A DNA stretch of 64,000 bases from contig NC_092459.1 in the NCBI RefSeq assembly GCF_047495875.1, positions 15,485,795 to 15,549,794 on the forward strand. The letters run 5' to 3'. This DNA comes from Pithys albifrons albifrons. Lineage: Eukaryota; Chordata; Aves; Passeriformes; Thamnophilidae. Under the pieces are notes generated by a model. It had not been told where the DNA came from. It saw nothing but the letters and a program-made list of their open reading frames with translations, and searched no databases. The position numbers and the translations under genes were made by a program. Positions 46,786 to 59,306 of this stretch are shown here, one piece after another (position 1 is the first letter of the stretch; each line of letters begins with the position of its first letter).

Positions 46786-48188
46786 AAGATTTCTTGCATT
46801 TGAGATGCTCCTAGACTTAAGTGTAAGAAGTAGGGATTTAAAATTACAGAAAGAAAATTCCTCCTTTTGTTAAAAACCAGCAATAACGCAAGTACGCTTT
46901 TGGAAACATCCGAGACTGGAGAAGAGACCATAGGACCACCCAGGGAAGGAGCCAGGCTGTGACTTCAAACCATGGGAGCACAGTAAACCATTTAGAAAGG
47001 AAGACTTCTATTCTTGTTAAATAAAAAAGTCTCCTAGTGTGAAAGGGGAAAACCCACTAAGTACATAAATTATAAAAGTACCTTAAAGTGAAATGAAAAG
47101 ATTAGTCCCTTTGTGATCCAGAACCAAAATTTTGAAAGTAAAAGCAAGTGGGTTTTGTGTTATTACCAATTGATTAACTGATTAATAAATTTCATTCCTG
47201 GCAGGCAAAGGTGAGGTAGTAGGTTCAGGAACTATTGATCTGTCACAATGATAGTCCTAGAAATTAGCCCTTTCTTCCCCTTTATGATAAGAGATCTCCA
47301 GCTAAAGCACTATTCCTGATTACAACAACAGGGTGAGTAAAAAATGGAATTGAAACTGGATTTCATTTTCTTCCTCAGCCTTCCCCCGGATCTGCTTGAG
47401 GAAATACATGAGACTGCCTATCTGGCTGTGTGTGAAAACTGACAGGGTAAACAGGCTAATCAGCTCCAACCATGCCCTTTGCAATCAGAATGTCCTGAGG
47501 ATTGCACACACTTTTCCCACCCTGTTTCTTTTGAAACTGAGCACTCGTATTGCACAGACAATCTGCATTGAATTAGTGACAACCCTGAGCAAGCATCAAC
47601 CCATCCAATTTAGGCAAGTCTGCTTGTCAGCTTTGTTTTTTAAATCTCTGCAATAACACATGCCCCTTGCAGTATTGCCTGGGGCTGCTCTCTTACATTT
47701 CTTAGGCGCTCTGGAACAGTATGCCCACAACATGGCATAGTCAAGTAAGAAGCTGGTTCGCTCAAATTATTTTTATGTCACCATTCAAATACCGACCTCT
47801 TTCTTTCCCAGATAGCAGAACTTGATAATTAACAAGATACTATGGTACCATGACAGTATTTGTCATGAGAAATTTTATGGCCAAGACCTTTACCTACAGG
47901 TGATCAGTTGTCCAGACTGAGACATGTGAGCAGCAGCAATATTTACTTGCAGGGATTCCATCTGCACCAACTGGTATCCTAACATGTGGCCACATCTTTT
48001 GCTCACATGTTGCTGAGGGACAAGATTGCAGGGTGATAACATATAAGGGGTGGTCCATGTAAATATCAGATTTAGCTTTAATCATGGTCTCACAGAATTT
48101 TGCCAAAGGTTTGAGGTGATTCTCCTGCAAGGAAACCCTGCCTGGAAAGACATATAAATTTAGAGGTTACTACTGGAATAGAGAGACA
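46786..48188. other. Unique noncoding DNA, no gene seen
   Basis: An 86-codon ORF at 47396-47656 lies in a block of balanced composition. Its translation shows no domain, and it is not called as a gene. Confidence 0.5.
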
Positions 48189-48332
48189 AAAAGATTAGCT
48201 CAGTTGGTTAGAGCATGGTGTTAATAACACCAAGGTCATGGGTTTGATCCTTGTAAAGACCTTTCACTTAACACTTGGAGTTGATTACCCTTGTCTGTCC
48301 CTTCCAACTCACAGTGTTATGTGACTCTCTCT
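48189..48332 (+). mobile_element. tRNA-Ile-derived SINE with CR1-like tail (TguSINE1-like)
   Basis: The head ATTAGCTCAGTTGGTTAGAG (A box), GTGTTAATAACACCAAGG (anticodon arm with AAT) and CATGGGTTTGATCC (B box with C-to-T changes) follows tRNA-Ile. The aminoacyl stem is not paired. It is followed by TTCACTTAACACTTGGAGTTG and CCCTTCCAACTCACAG, a CR1 3'-end-like tail, which is the architecture of TguSINE1 described in zebra finch. The end GTGACTCTCTCT is degraded. It is not a working tRNA gene. Confidence 0.85.
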
Positions 48333-51300
48333 AGACAGATCATTCCCACTTTTGTCTTTATTTATTGAGTTGTCATGCCCCCAGTCTGTATTCTTAGTTA
48401 AGGATGTTAAACATCATCCTAATAAGATTTAGGTGAATGCATACAAGAGAACAGGAATGTCCCAGGTGGTTCCCACAACGGTGCTCCAAGGACCTGTTCT
48501 CTGTACAAAATCATGTTGGACCCTGGATGACACAATCCTGACCTTGAATGTTCCTAAAAAGAGACATACTGGAGTGCCCACAGCCTGCAAAAGGTCCACA
48601 TCTGCTTTTACAGATGCGTACACATGTGTGTAGGGAAATCCAAGTTCATGGGCTTGAAGCTGACTGCAAACAGGTGGAGTCAATAGGGTTGAAGGCAAGA
48701 CACAAGGCTGCCCACTCATGTTGCTGGCTCAGCCATAAGCATAAATATCTTGCCTGCCAATATAAACTTTGCTCCATTGCATCTCCATTTCTGATTAACT
48801 CAGGTCCCTTTTCAGTGAACATCAGAAGCACCCAGCTTGTACTGAGAGCCTGGATAGTTAAGGGCTGTTAAGGGTTGTTACAGGGCCTGGCCATCCTTGA
48901 GGCTACAGTTCTCAGCAATCAGTTGCATGATTTTAAATTTAGTAATCAACTCAGGTGCACATAAAAGCAAAGTTTAACAAGAATTAGAGTCTGATTTCAT
49001 TAAGGATTTTTCCTATATATGAATCATTATAATCATTTTGTATCATTATTAATACCTTAAATAGAGTTTGCTTTCAACAGAGTTTGACTATCTGTCAAAT
49101 AATGCTGGTTTTGATAGACTGCTGTGACTGCAAGCTGACAATGTTGCAGGGCCATCACAGTAGGTGGAGGGATGTTTCTGTACTCCTCTATTCTAAACAG
49201 CACCTTTTGTTTTTATTTACACACTACCATGTTGTTTTATTCCTTGTGGTTGGAGGTATATATTGAATAAAATGAACAAAAAGATTGAATGAAGATGTTT
49301 ATATGCCTTCATTATTCAAAAATCTGAGTATACAGAGAAAAAGAAAACACGTCAGCTTGTGAACAGCAAAATGTATCCAGTCCTAACTCACTTTTCTTCC
49401 ATTGAAGAATCACAGCCCTTCACAGACAATATCAATGAAAACCTCTACAAGAAACTTGCAGCAAAACAGTAAAAACTACAGATACATCTTACCTGCTCTT
49501 ACATATTTATCTTAGAGAACAAACTTGCAGAAAATGAATTCATGGGCTCACAATCTTATAAGATGGTTAGCAGGCACCGTATGAGGATTTTTATGGGACA
49601 TAGCAGATGCCCTTGCCACCAATTCTTCAATGTCAGTCACACTAGCAAAATGAAAGCTGCAGAAGGATTCCCTACCTGTGCTACTTTCATCTGTTATAGG
49701 GATATATCTCTTAGAAAAGAATTCATAAAACAGCAAAATTGAGTCATGCTCAGGAACTGCTTCTTTTAAAACTACATATGAAAAGCATTCTTCATCCAAG
49801 ATGCCACATATATTAAAATGGTTATACTCAGGGGCTGGTGATAGGTACCCATTTGTGAGAGTGAGATAACTTATTACTTTCCCAAATGTAGGCAGACTGA
49901 CTGCTTATTACATTTAACTTGCGGCTGTTGTCTTCTGACAGTGCCAGTAACAAAGAAAATTGTCTGGGTATGGGCCATATTGGAACAAGAAATAAGGTAA
50001 ACAATGGCATTAAAAAGTAATTGTCTGCAATTGTTTTTCTTTTTACTAAGTCGTTTTAATATACTATTCTCTACATGTAAATTATGTGTCATATTCATAA
50101 AAGGCTCTTCCCTTGAAATACTTATATTATTTGTCAGTCTTTTCAGGCTGTTATTATAATTGGTATGTAGTCAAACTAGGAAGACACAGTCATTTAAGTA
50201 GATTGATATATCTGTCAGGTAAAAGACTGAGGTTTTGAAGCTTTTGCTGTAACCAGCTTCAGGACACAGGGTGTGGTGGACTTTCATACAACTAAAAAAT
50301 TTCATACCAATGCATCATGAGCCAAAATACAAGCAAGCCAATAAAGGCATCAGTAAATTTTAGGAAAGTATCACTTTGCCATATAAGAACCTAAAGTCTT
50401 TTGCCTCTAATATAGTACAAACAGAAGTCACACACCAGAAGTCTGGATGGTTGCTGTAGGAGAGCTCTGGTGACTGCATTTGCTGGTGAAGAACTAACTG
50501 ATGGACCACATCCATAAAAGTAGGAATTCAGGACCTAATCTGAATTGGACTTTAGATACAAAAGTTCAATATGACATGGTTCTTGAAGATCTGCCTGCAC
50601 ACCAGCAATTTTTAAGTAGAGCAGATTCATATAATCAAGTAAATATAATACATAGATTTATGCCTTATGACTGTACTTCTAAATCGATCACTTCTATCTA
50701 ATAAAAAATGAACAAGTAAGTAGATAAATGCTGTTGATGAGGGTCTTAAAGTAATCATTGTGATAAATATTTTTGAAAATAAGTAATTGCTAGCATGAGA
50801 TCAACAATGATCATAAAGTAAGCCACGGCTGCCTTTCTTAAAATGTTGGACCAGGATGTAGGGAGTATGTAGTGGCTTAGGTGTTTCTTTATTTCCCTGA
50901 ACAGACTCAGTCAAATATATTACACCCTTTACCTCCTTTGATGGAAAAAAATAGACATAGCTTCTTCTACCTTTCTATGCTTCTTCTCTTGTAACAGCTA
51001 TGGCAAAACTTGAAGGAGGAAAGCACTAATGGCTCCACCAGTTTGACTGCTTGACTACTACCATCAATGAGAAATTAATGAAGTCATAGCTGAGAAAATA
51101 GGGTAAGTTCTCTCTCACCTTCCACTTTCTAAGCCCCCAGTGTAAAAGAAGTATTAGGGTGGCCTGAGACTCATTGAAGTATTAGTGCATCTGGCAGTTC
51201 AGCCTAACATTTGTAATTGGACACACAACTCTCTCTTCATGCCTGAGAGCAACACACTTTGCCATTTGTGCAGTCATCTGTGCTAGTCCAAAGGGGTAGA

Positions 51301-52080
51301 TAAATCAACAGTCTGGAAAATAAGGCTTCATGCCTACTTTGTATTCATTTTGCATAGGTACAAATGACTGCACAAGTGCCAAATGATAAAGCATCAGATC
51401 TACATAGGTGTTAAATAAACAGCAAATAGTCCCTACTTTATTTCCAAGTATAATCAGTTTGATTGAGTCAAAGATAATTGAGTATAGCTTATAGTTACTA
51501 ATACACGAAAACAAACAGTACTTTTACTAAACACAAAATACATACATTTTTATCATGTCTGAATTCAATAGTGTCTGGGACTAATATAATTTATATTAAT
51601 CATAAAACTCTACAAATATTGAATGATTTTTTTCAGCAGTTCGAATACATTATGGGTTACTAAAATCAATAGTTAATTGAATTATAACACCATGATTACA
51701 TTACATGACAGCCATGTACTTACTTGTCAGTCAGCTGTAACTTGTGTTAATAAGATTCACTGAGCTCATTATCTTTTGTAGACTGTTAATTTCTGAAAAA
51801 AAGACCTGTGAACAGAAAAGATGTTGTCTTGTTAAGCAAATGCCAGATTGTTATTGAACACTCCACAAGAATAATGAAAATAAATAATTTTCACAAAGAA
51901 TCTGAAATTATTTGGTTGACCTTTATGATTTCTACTCCTCAATGCAGACAAAATTGGAAAAGGGAAATCTCCAGATCCAGGCAGTACTAAAACCCTTTCA
52001 GGCTTTTAAGAGGTTGAGGAAACTGTCTATGATGTATACAGACTTTTTTTTATTTCTTGATGAATGTCATCTACATTGAT
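48333..52080. other. Unique AT-rich noncoding DNA, no gene seen
   Basis: About 48420-48880 is GC-richer, and overlapping ORFs of 96-107 codons run on both strands there. None has a recognisable motif. The remainder is AT-rich without recognised repeats. Confidence 0.5.
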
Positions 52081-52272
52081 AATCACAGAATCACAGAATG
52101 GGTCAGGTTGGAAGGGACCAAAGTGAGTCATCTGGTCCAACCTCTATGCTCAAGCAGGGTCATCCTAGAGCACATTGAACAGAATTGGTCCAAAAGGTTC
52201 TTGAATATCTCTAGTGAGGGAGAATCCACAGCCTCTCTAGGCAACCAATTTCAGTGTGCAGTCACCCACACA
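52081..52272 (-). mobile_element. CR1 LINE 3' fragment
   Basis: AATCACAGAATCACAGAATG is the CR1 3' terminus read on the minus strand. GGTTGGAAGGGACC, CATCTGGTCCAACC and CAATTTCAGTGTGCAGTCAC follow in CR1 order. It is 5'-truncated after about 190 bp, as usual for CR1. The ORF at 52057-52329 is a shadow of it. Confidence 0.9.
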
Positions 52273-53309
52273 ACAGTAGTAGCCCCATCTAACTCATGCC
52301 CACCCAGTAATGCAAATCAAGCACCTTAAAACATATGATGAAAAAAAAAGCTATTTGAGTGATGTAGTTCAGCTCATTTTCATACAGGTGCCTGTACAAT
52401 AAGCTTTTATTTTCTGCCCTCCTTTACCACAACAAATAGCATTCACCACGTTTATAAACTTATGTACTAAAAGAAAAAAGTCCAAAAGCCTCACAGTATT
52501 CCACTGAAGCACATCAGATTTGACTGAACACATGAACTACTGCCCTTGGTACTAAGGAAATAAACTGGTTCCTAAGACTCTGACCTTGGGAAAATAGTTT
52601 CCTACTCCAGCATCTGGCAGTCGTTTCAACACTGAGCACCAGAAGGACACACCAGCTAAATCTGAGTTTCTCAGTATTACAAGGCACTCCACCCAACATA
52701 CAGTCTTGTGACTAGTGCTCGCTGCATCTGAGGAAGGAAACAAACCTATGGGGAAAGGGAAAAATATTATTTTCTTCACTTCTTTATGTAGAAGATAGTT
52801 TTTCCTAAGCTTCTGCCTGTCAAATGTTCATGATGGTAAAGTTGCTCATAGAAAGCTTCAGTCTGGAATGCTCTTACATGACAATTTCTAATTGAGTTTA
52901 GGATGGGTAAATTTTATATCTTTCATTGTGCTTTCCTCAAAGTGTTTTGTTTCACATACTAACCATAATCTTATCAAGGCTACTATAAAGTAATGGGATT
53001 GCAAAGTATTCCCTTCAGCTTCAAATAATTCATAAAACCTTCTGTATTTTCAATTATTATGTCTACCTCTCAGTAAGAAACATTTCTCTCAGATGCTTCA
53101 TTTCTACAAAGAGTGTAGTACCCTTCACAGTGAAATATTGAGTTGTCTTCTTATGATTTTATTAAGCGAAAATTAGGAAAACATCAAGTGCCTCAGAACA
53201 TGTTGTTAGAGATAAGACTGAGTGCCTTCCTTCTGTTTGCACTTGTTGGTACACAGAAATTCAGACACTGCTGATATGGTAGATATATTAAACAATGGTT
53301 GGATCATTT
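52273..53309. other. Unique spacer between CR1 copies
   Basis: Ordinary AT-rich DNA; no repeat or gene recognised. Confidence 0.5.
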
Positions 53310-53556
53310 CACAGAATCACAGAATGGGCCGGGTTGGAAGGGACCACAATGGGTCATCTGGTCCAACCTTCTTTCTAAAGTAGGGTCATTGCTGAGCACA
53401 TTGTCCAGAACTGTGTCCAGATGGTTCTTGAATATCTCCACAACCTCTCTGGCCAATCTGTTCCAGTGCACAGTCACCCACACAGTAAAGTTCTTTCTCA
53501 TATTTAGGTGGAAATTCCTGTACATCAGTTTCCGCCCATTGCCTCTTTTGTCTATT
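53310..53556 (-). mobile_element. CR1 LINE 3' fragment
   Basis: It opens with ACAGAATCACAGAATGGGCC on the plus strand and proceeds through GGTTGGAAGGGACCACAATG, CATCTGGTCCAACC, AACCTCTCTGGCCAATCTG and CAGTTTCCGCCCATTGCCTC. This is the same subfamily order as the copy at 52081, in the same orientation. The shared text between the two copies suggests one CR1 subfamily and separate insertions. Confidence 0.9.
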
Positions 53557-53999
53557 TCAATGCATGTTTCATAAAAAGTCACCTAATTTCACCCAGTATC
53601 ACTATGGTTAGTATTTGGGAAAGCAAGCTCTAACTATAGTAAGAAAAGTAATATTAGCAATGCTATTATATACATGATGTAGTTATGTTTAGAATCTCAC
53701 TCTGAATATACAAAGTATTACTTGCAGCAAAATGAAGAAAAATAGGTTTCTAAAAAATCAGCACTTCAAAAAATTTTTTGAAACTTCTTAGCTTAATCTG
53801 CACAGATCTTCCTTACTTAGCCCTCTGGAATTACAGCTCTAAGAAACAGTCTGTATTTGTAAAAAGAAAGTTATATTAAAATAATTACTTACTTCAATTT
53901 TAACACACTAAATAGAATACTTATTATTGCAGAAATAATTCAACTTTCCATATTTTCTTTACAAATTCTCAGGTGCTTTGAGGGTATTCAGTCAGGTCA

Positions 54000-54290
54000 C
54001 TGTAACAATCCATCCCAAGTCAGGTCATCAAGTTGCCCGGCAACCGTGTTCAGGATTGACAAAGGCAAACTACCTTCCCTTTTTTTTTTTTTTCCTCCCC
54101 TTTAAAATCAATATGACAAGCTTGATATTGGTGATGTGAGATTAGCTGAGAAAATGCATGAAATTGCTGGAGAAGTGCATTGCTCAAGATATTCAATTTT
54201 TAAGGCTAGGCCCAAGCACATCACTCTCTTTCAGTTCTGTCATTATGGTATTCCCTACCAGCAGCATTTGTTAAAGTATTATTTACAGAG
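54000..54290. promoter_or_regulatory. Candidate conserved noncoding element
   Basis: About 54110-54200 contains AAGCTTGATATTGGTGATG and GAGATTAGCTGAG in an even, non-repetitive texture. Upstream lies AAGTTGCCCGGCAACCGTG, which holds a GTTGCCCGGCAAC palindrome resembling an X-box (RFX) site. Function is inferred from appearance only. Confidence 0.3.
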
Positions 54291-54589
54291 ATGCTATTTC
54301 ATTTAGTACATGTGCTTCATCTCAGCACCTGCTTTTCTTTTTATTTTCTTTCTCTTTTTTTTTTTTTTTTTGAGAGGGGACAAGGAGACTGTTTCATTCC
54401 TAACTGAGCTAGATCAGCCTGTATTTCATAACAATGACATTATGATGTTTTGTACTGAGCATCTAAGTCTAGTGTCATTAGGAAGAGAAATTGATCATGC
54501 AGCAGGGTAGCTGAATTCAAGAATTCAAGAATGTTTATTTTCTGAATGCAGCAAAATTCCATGGACACTGTTTGTTCATGAATCCAAAT

Positions 54590-54850
54590 CCAGTTTCTGC
54601 TTTTCCCAGTCGCTTTGCAAGGGCCCGTTCAGTGCTTTCATTTATGCCGATGTCTCCATCCTTTAATTTTCTCCAATTTCTGTACTGTTTTCCAAAAGAG
54701 CATACAATATGCCACTAAATGATAATTAAACAAAATCCCAAATCCTCTTGTTAATTTGAAATTATTTACACTTGCATTTGAAATCAATATTGCTATTTGA
54801 GCATGCCAGTGTGCATTGTTTTGTGCAGCAGAGTTAGGACTAAATCAGGG
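54590..54850. promoter_or_regulatory. Candidate conserved noncoding element
   Basis: Non-repetitive DNA with TAATTAAAC, TTGTTAATTTG and TTATGCCGATG words, of the kind often found in developmental enhancers. No ORF. No alignment is available. Confidence 0.25.
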
Positions 54851-57800
54851 TCCAAGCCAAAGTCCTTGCCCTAGTTCGAGTTCATCATAGTGTTAGCCAC
54901 GTACCTCTAATCAAACAACTGGTGTAACCTTGACAAGTAAGGGCATCCACTGCTGCCTTTCTGTCTAATGAGACATGACCTTGAATATCTTTACCATCAA
55001 ACCAAGGTGGAGCTTTTTAAAATTGGTTTTCTATCAGGAAAATAGCAGAAAATAATCATGTCCACGAGTTGTACAAATATAAGAAACCTGAAGTGTGGCA
55101 GGGAAAATTGCAAAAGTCAGATTTATTACAAAGATTTTCGTATAACAGAATAGTGTAGAAAGGAAAAAAAGAAGGATAATACAATCTTGACTTCAACAAA
55201 AATGAGTTATGGTTGCTAGACACTTGCTGAATTTCCTCATATTGAGTATGTAGGCTGTTTATGTGTGAGATATGGACTGCTTACCACTTGGTTGCATGAT
55301 TCATTATCTTGGTCATTACACATTTTCTTCTGCTTTCTGGTCTGAGACATGAAACTTGTAAGGTAGGAGATGGATGAAAGACAAGGGATGAATAGTGTAG
55401 TCTTAATTTTCAGTACACTGTTACTCAAGTCTGCATGTAAACATGGGTATAGACACACTCCTAATATTTTGCGTGGACAAAAAACTGTTGTGAAAGCTTT
55501 TGGTAGTTAGCAAAGGGAATAAATACAGCACATACCATTTGTATTTCAAATCGGTATTCAGAAAGGTTTGTTAAGGGTTTGAGAAGCTGAGCTGAACCCA
55601 AAGCTTCAATAAAGGTACTTTTGATGGAAAAGTATATTTGTTTATGCTCTGAGAGTAGCTATGCTTATATCTGGCTGTCATCTCCTTTCACATTTCACTT
55701 GCCTTCAGAGAGACAAACAGTGTTGTTTTCAAAATTCTGACAGAATATAGCTGTCCATGCAGAAAAACTGATTTCTAGGCTAGTTCATTTTGCAAACTAT
55801 GTGGCAAAAAGCCAAACATCACCCACTCACCCCCTCTCCCAGCCCCAGACTCCAGGAGGCCCTTTTCAGGCCCTTCTGTCTGACTTCTGTAACCAGAGCT
55901 CCCAAGAGAAAGGCATTTGCTCTCCCAGGAGGAGTCCCTTCTCAGAATTCTGTCTAATGGAACCCAAATTCTTCTGCTAGCATTGATTGACAGTCAATAG
56001 AATAAAGAATTAATCAGGTAGAGAATTAATAGAATAAAGAGCCCTGGTTTTTTACTGTAACAAAATCAAGAGATAGTCAGCATTATATTTGGACATTTAT
56101 GCTGCAGTATATGTATTTTTGTAGTAAGAGGCAAAAGCCTCAAATCAGACTTACAGTAAAGGACAATTATTATTAATTTGTACAAGCAAGAAAGGGTCAT
56201 ATTAAACACCAATTTTTGATGTAGAATTGCTTTGTAAATGTGTTCAAACTCAATAAATTTATACCTTACAAAGTCTTTAATCCAGTGAGCTTTAACTGAT
56301 TTAGTTAGAATTGCCTCTCAGGTGAAAAGCACAGTTACAGAACATAAAATGCTGGTGAATTTTGAAGACCAGAAGTTATTTTCACATCTCCACTCACTAG
56401 AAATCTCAAGGGAAATCTAACTATACCAAAGGGAAAAAAGTACAGAAAAAAAACCTGAAAAAATGTTATGAACATGATTGTTCTTTCTTGTCACCCTTCT
56501 TTTTCTGAATACATCTACTCACTTTTTAACATTTTGAACTCATTAATGGGAAAAATTCAGCACCTCAAAGAAATTTCTGCAATAATTTTTTCATAAAACA
56601 ATATTAAAATGAATTTGTTCGATCAACCAGACCTTCTTTTAGAAACTATGTAACAAAAGAAGTAACATATAAAGTTGCAACTAAAGAGGGGAGACCACTG
56701 CCAAAATAGAGTCTCATGCAGTAGACATATGATTGGAGACTGAGACTGAAACCTTTTATCAAAGGTGAAAACCATATGAGCTATAATCATGGCTTTTTCT
56801 TTGATCTTTCATCCAAGTGAAAGATTTTTGGAGAGTCTCAAAATAATCAATGGAAGTGAGGACATTCAGTTTCTACTTAGTGCAGAAATACAGGCAGGTT
56901 TTTTGAGCTTGTGCCTAAAATACAAGGGGGAAAATGATGACCAATATTAGTAGTAAAATTACATCCATGGAGTCATTCAGTTCTCATGTAGCCAGTGAAC
57001 TACATACTGAACTTGCATTTTTACAGAACATATTACCCTTTAAAGATAATATCCAAGCCTCTCATTGCAAAGAGAAGGTTTATAAGATTTCCATTTAATT
57101 CTGCCTTGCATTATTAACTCAAAATGCAGAGATATAAGTGGCATTTCATGGTAAATTAATAGGTATAGATAAAATCTTCTATAAATATTCATTACATCTC
57201 ATTATTGCAAATTAATGAGCAAGATTCTGAAATTAAGAGTAGTCACATTTGGAGATATGTATCACTTTTTCTACATACATGACATAAGAAATAAATTATT
57301 CTCTAAAGCAAAGTTCTAGTTTACTCCAAGGGTGGCCTTGAGAGACTGACAGTATATTGCAAGTGGAATAATCTAATTTATTGAAAAGCAAAGGCAAAAC
57401 TGCTGCTTGGCTTCAGGTATGATCAAAATCTGTCCATAATATTCATTTTCAATAGCTGGACCCTTTCTTACATTCCTGTGACTTATACTTAAAATATTCT
57501 ACCTTGGTATCATGGCTGAATTCCTATCCTTGGTAGGAATGGCTTAGAGGCCATGGCTGAGTTCATAGTTGATACTGCCTATATTAATTATCTTTGAGAG
57601 AGTCATTTAGCTCAGTTCTGCCCCAACTCTGTTAGTATGTATCAGGAGAAGCCACAAGTCATCAGGTTTTTGAAAGTTCATGTTTTTCCATCTTGCAGCA
57701 TCTTATGCCTCTTCTAGGCAGCCTCCACCTACATCTCTATATTTGCAGTCATGTTAAGTGACTTTTCTGGTACTCTCTGACACTGAAAGAATTTGAAGGT

Positions 57801-57939
57801 GATCAGAATTCAAAATGAATGTTGGTGGTCTCCAAGGCCAAAATTGACTTATAGTGGTATCCTTGCAGGACTATCCAATGCCGTGATGCCTAGAAAGGTG
57901 CAACACAAATGTGTTTAAGAAAGGGCTGTGCTTACAGAA

Positions 57940-58341
57940 GATTGAGCCAGACTCCTCTCAGAGATGCTCACTTGGTCTGTTCAGCCTGGAGAAGAGGAGT
58001 CCGAGAGGTGACCTCACTGCAGTTGCAACTTCCTCATGAGGGGAAGAGGAGGGTCAGGCACTGATCTATTCTCTGTGGTGACCAGTGACGGACCTGAGGA
58101 AATGACCTGAAGTTGTGTCAGGAGAGGTTTTGGTTGGTTCACTCAGAGGGTAGTCAGGCACTGGAACAGGTTCACCACGAAAGTGGTCACAGCACCAAGC
58201 CTGACAGAGTCCAAGAAGTGTTTAGATGATACTTTCAGGCTCATGGTGTGACTCTTGGGAATGGTCCTGTGCAGGGCTGAGGCTTGAACATGATGATCGT
58301 TGTGGATTCCTTCCAACTCAGCACATTCTGTGATTCTGAGA
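57940..58341 (+). mobile_element. CR1 LINE 3' end
   Basis: GTTCAGCCTGGAGAAGAGGA, GAGAGGTGACCTCACTGCAG, CAGGCACTGGAACAGGTTC, GTGGATTCCTTCCAACTCAG and a terminal TTCTGTGATTCTGAG give the CR1 order on the plus strand. It is diverged and 5'-truncated, with no frame preserved. The minus-strand ORF at 58143-58379 is a shadow. Confidence 0.88.
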
Positions 58342-58386
58342 TCAATAGAAGCATAGGCAATGGACATAAGTATCAACAAAAGAAAT

Positions 58387-58460
58387 GAAAATTAAATATT
58401 GGGGAAAAAACTTCAGGACAACTGGGTCAAATACTGGAACCATTACCAAGAGAGGCTGTG
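58387..58460 (+). mobile_element. Small CR1 fragment
   Basis: ACTGGAACCATTACCAAGAG and AGGCTGTGAAAT resemble the CR1 stretch that normally reads TGGAACAGGTTGCCCAGAGAGGCTGTG. It lies between the CR1 ending at 58341 and the oppositely oriented CR1 starting at 58463, so it may be a target interrupted by the latter. Confidence 0.5.
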
Positions 58461-58462
58461 AA

Positions 58463-58715
58463 ATAGAATCATAGAATCATAGCATCATTAAGGTTGGAAA
58501 AGACCTCCAAGATTCCCCAGACCAACCTTTGATTGAACATCACCATGTTAATGAAGGCACAACACTGAGTGTATCATCCAGTCATTTCTTGACCACTTTC
58601 AGGTATGGTCACTCCACCACTTCCCTGGGAACCCCTCTCCACTGCTTAACCACCCTTTCAGAGAAGAAATTCTTCCTGATGACCAACTTGAACTTCCCCT
58701 TGCAAAGCTTGAGGC
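58463..58715 (-). mobile_element. CR1 LINE 3' end, first part of a copy split by an LTR
   Basis: It opens ATAGAATCATAGAATCATAG, then AAGGTTGGAAAAGACCTCCA, CCACTTCCCTGGGAACCCC and CAGAGAAGAAATTCTTCCTG, ending in AAGCTTGAGGC. The CR1 text continues at 59307 with GGCCATTTCTTCTTGTCCTG after the inserted LTR. The orientation is minus. Confidence 0.92.
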
Positions 58716-59306
58716 TGTTATAGTTTGAGCTGGCAAAATGCCAACTGCCTGGTACCCAGTCAAAAAGTCCACTCCCAGAGCAGGAGAGTGAGGGAAAACA
58801 GCAGAAACGAGGTTTTAGACACAGTGAGGTTTTTGTATTTATACAGAGACGAGGAGAGCTTAACACAGAATATGAAATAGCACATAGTGACAGGAACCAA
58901 CAACAGGCTCACCGAGGTGGCTCCAGCTAACAGGTGAAACTCCAAACCAACCAAACCTTCTCCCCAAAGGAAACCTCCCAGCAAGAGGGAAAGAGGAATT
59001 AACAGGAATGTGCTCACGTCCCCGGTTAAACAGACGTGCAGACCGGCAGGAGGGCCTGATATCAGCAGTCAGGGAACGGGAACCGTCCTGGTCAGAAGCA
59101 TGGACCGAAAAGGGGGCGAGACTCCTCCCACCTTGCTTGTTATACTCCCTGACACTTCCTGATGATGTCAGATGATATGAAATACCTCTTTGGCTGCTTA
59201 AGTCAGATGATACCTGTCCCCTCTAATCTGTGTCACAACCTTTGAGGCCTGCTAAAAACTGAGGCCTAAATGGGGACCTATGCTGACTAAAGCCAAAACT
59301 ACTACA
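58716..59306 (-). mobile_element. Solo LTR (about 591 bp), family A, inserted in a CR1
   Basis: The plus strand opens TGTTATAGTTTGAGCTGGC and closes AAAACTACTACA. The closing ACTACA matches the end of the 44332-44891 copy. The insertion splits a CR1 within GAGGCC. The expected 5-bp duplication is eroded: GAGGC on the left, GGCCA on the right. The ends are therefore exact to within a few bases only. The sense strand is inferred as minus. It has no viral genes. Confidence 0.85.

Larger units (their letters stand above)
53557..57939. other. Unique AT-rich noncoding DNA with candidate conserved elements
   Basis: No gene. T-runs lie at 54080-54093 and 54355-54371. Stretches at 54000-54290 and 54590-54850 look like conserved noncoding DNA and are listed separately. 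AATAGAATAAAGAATTAAT-like words occur twice close together at about 55997-56040. Confidence 0.5.

Noticed and set aside
48189..48262. Functional tRNA-Ile gene
   Set aside because: The acceptor stem does not pair, the B box is altered, and a CR1-like tail follows, so it is a SINE head.
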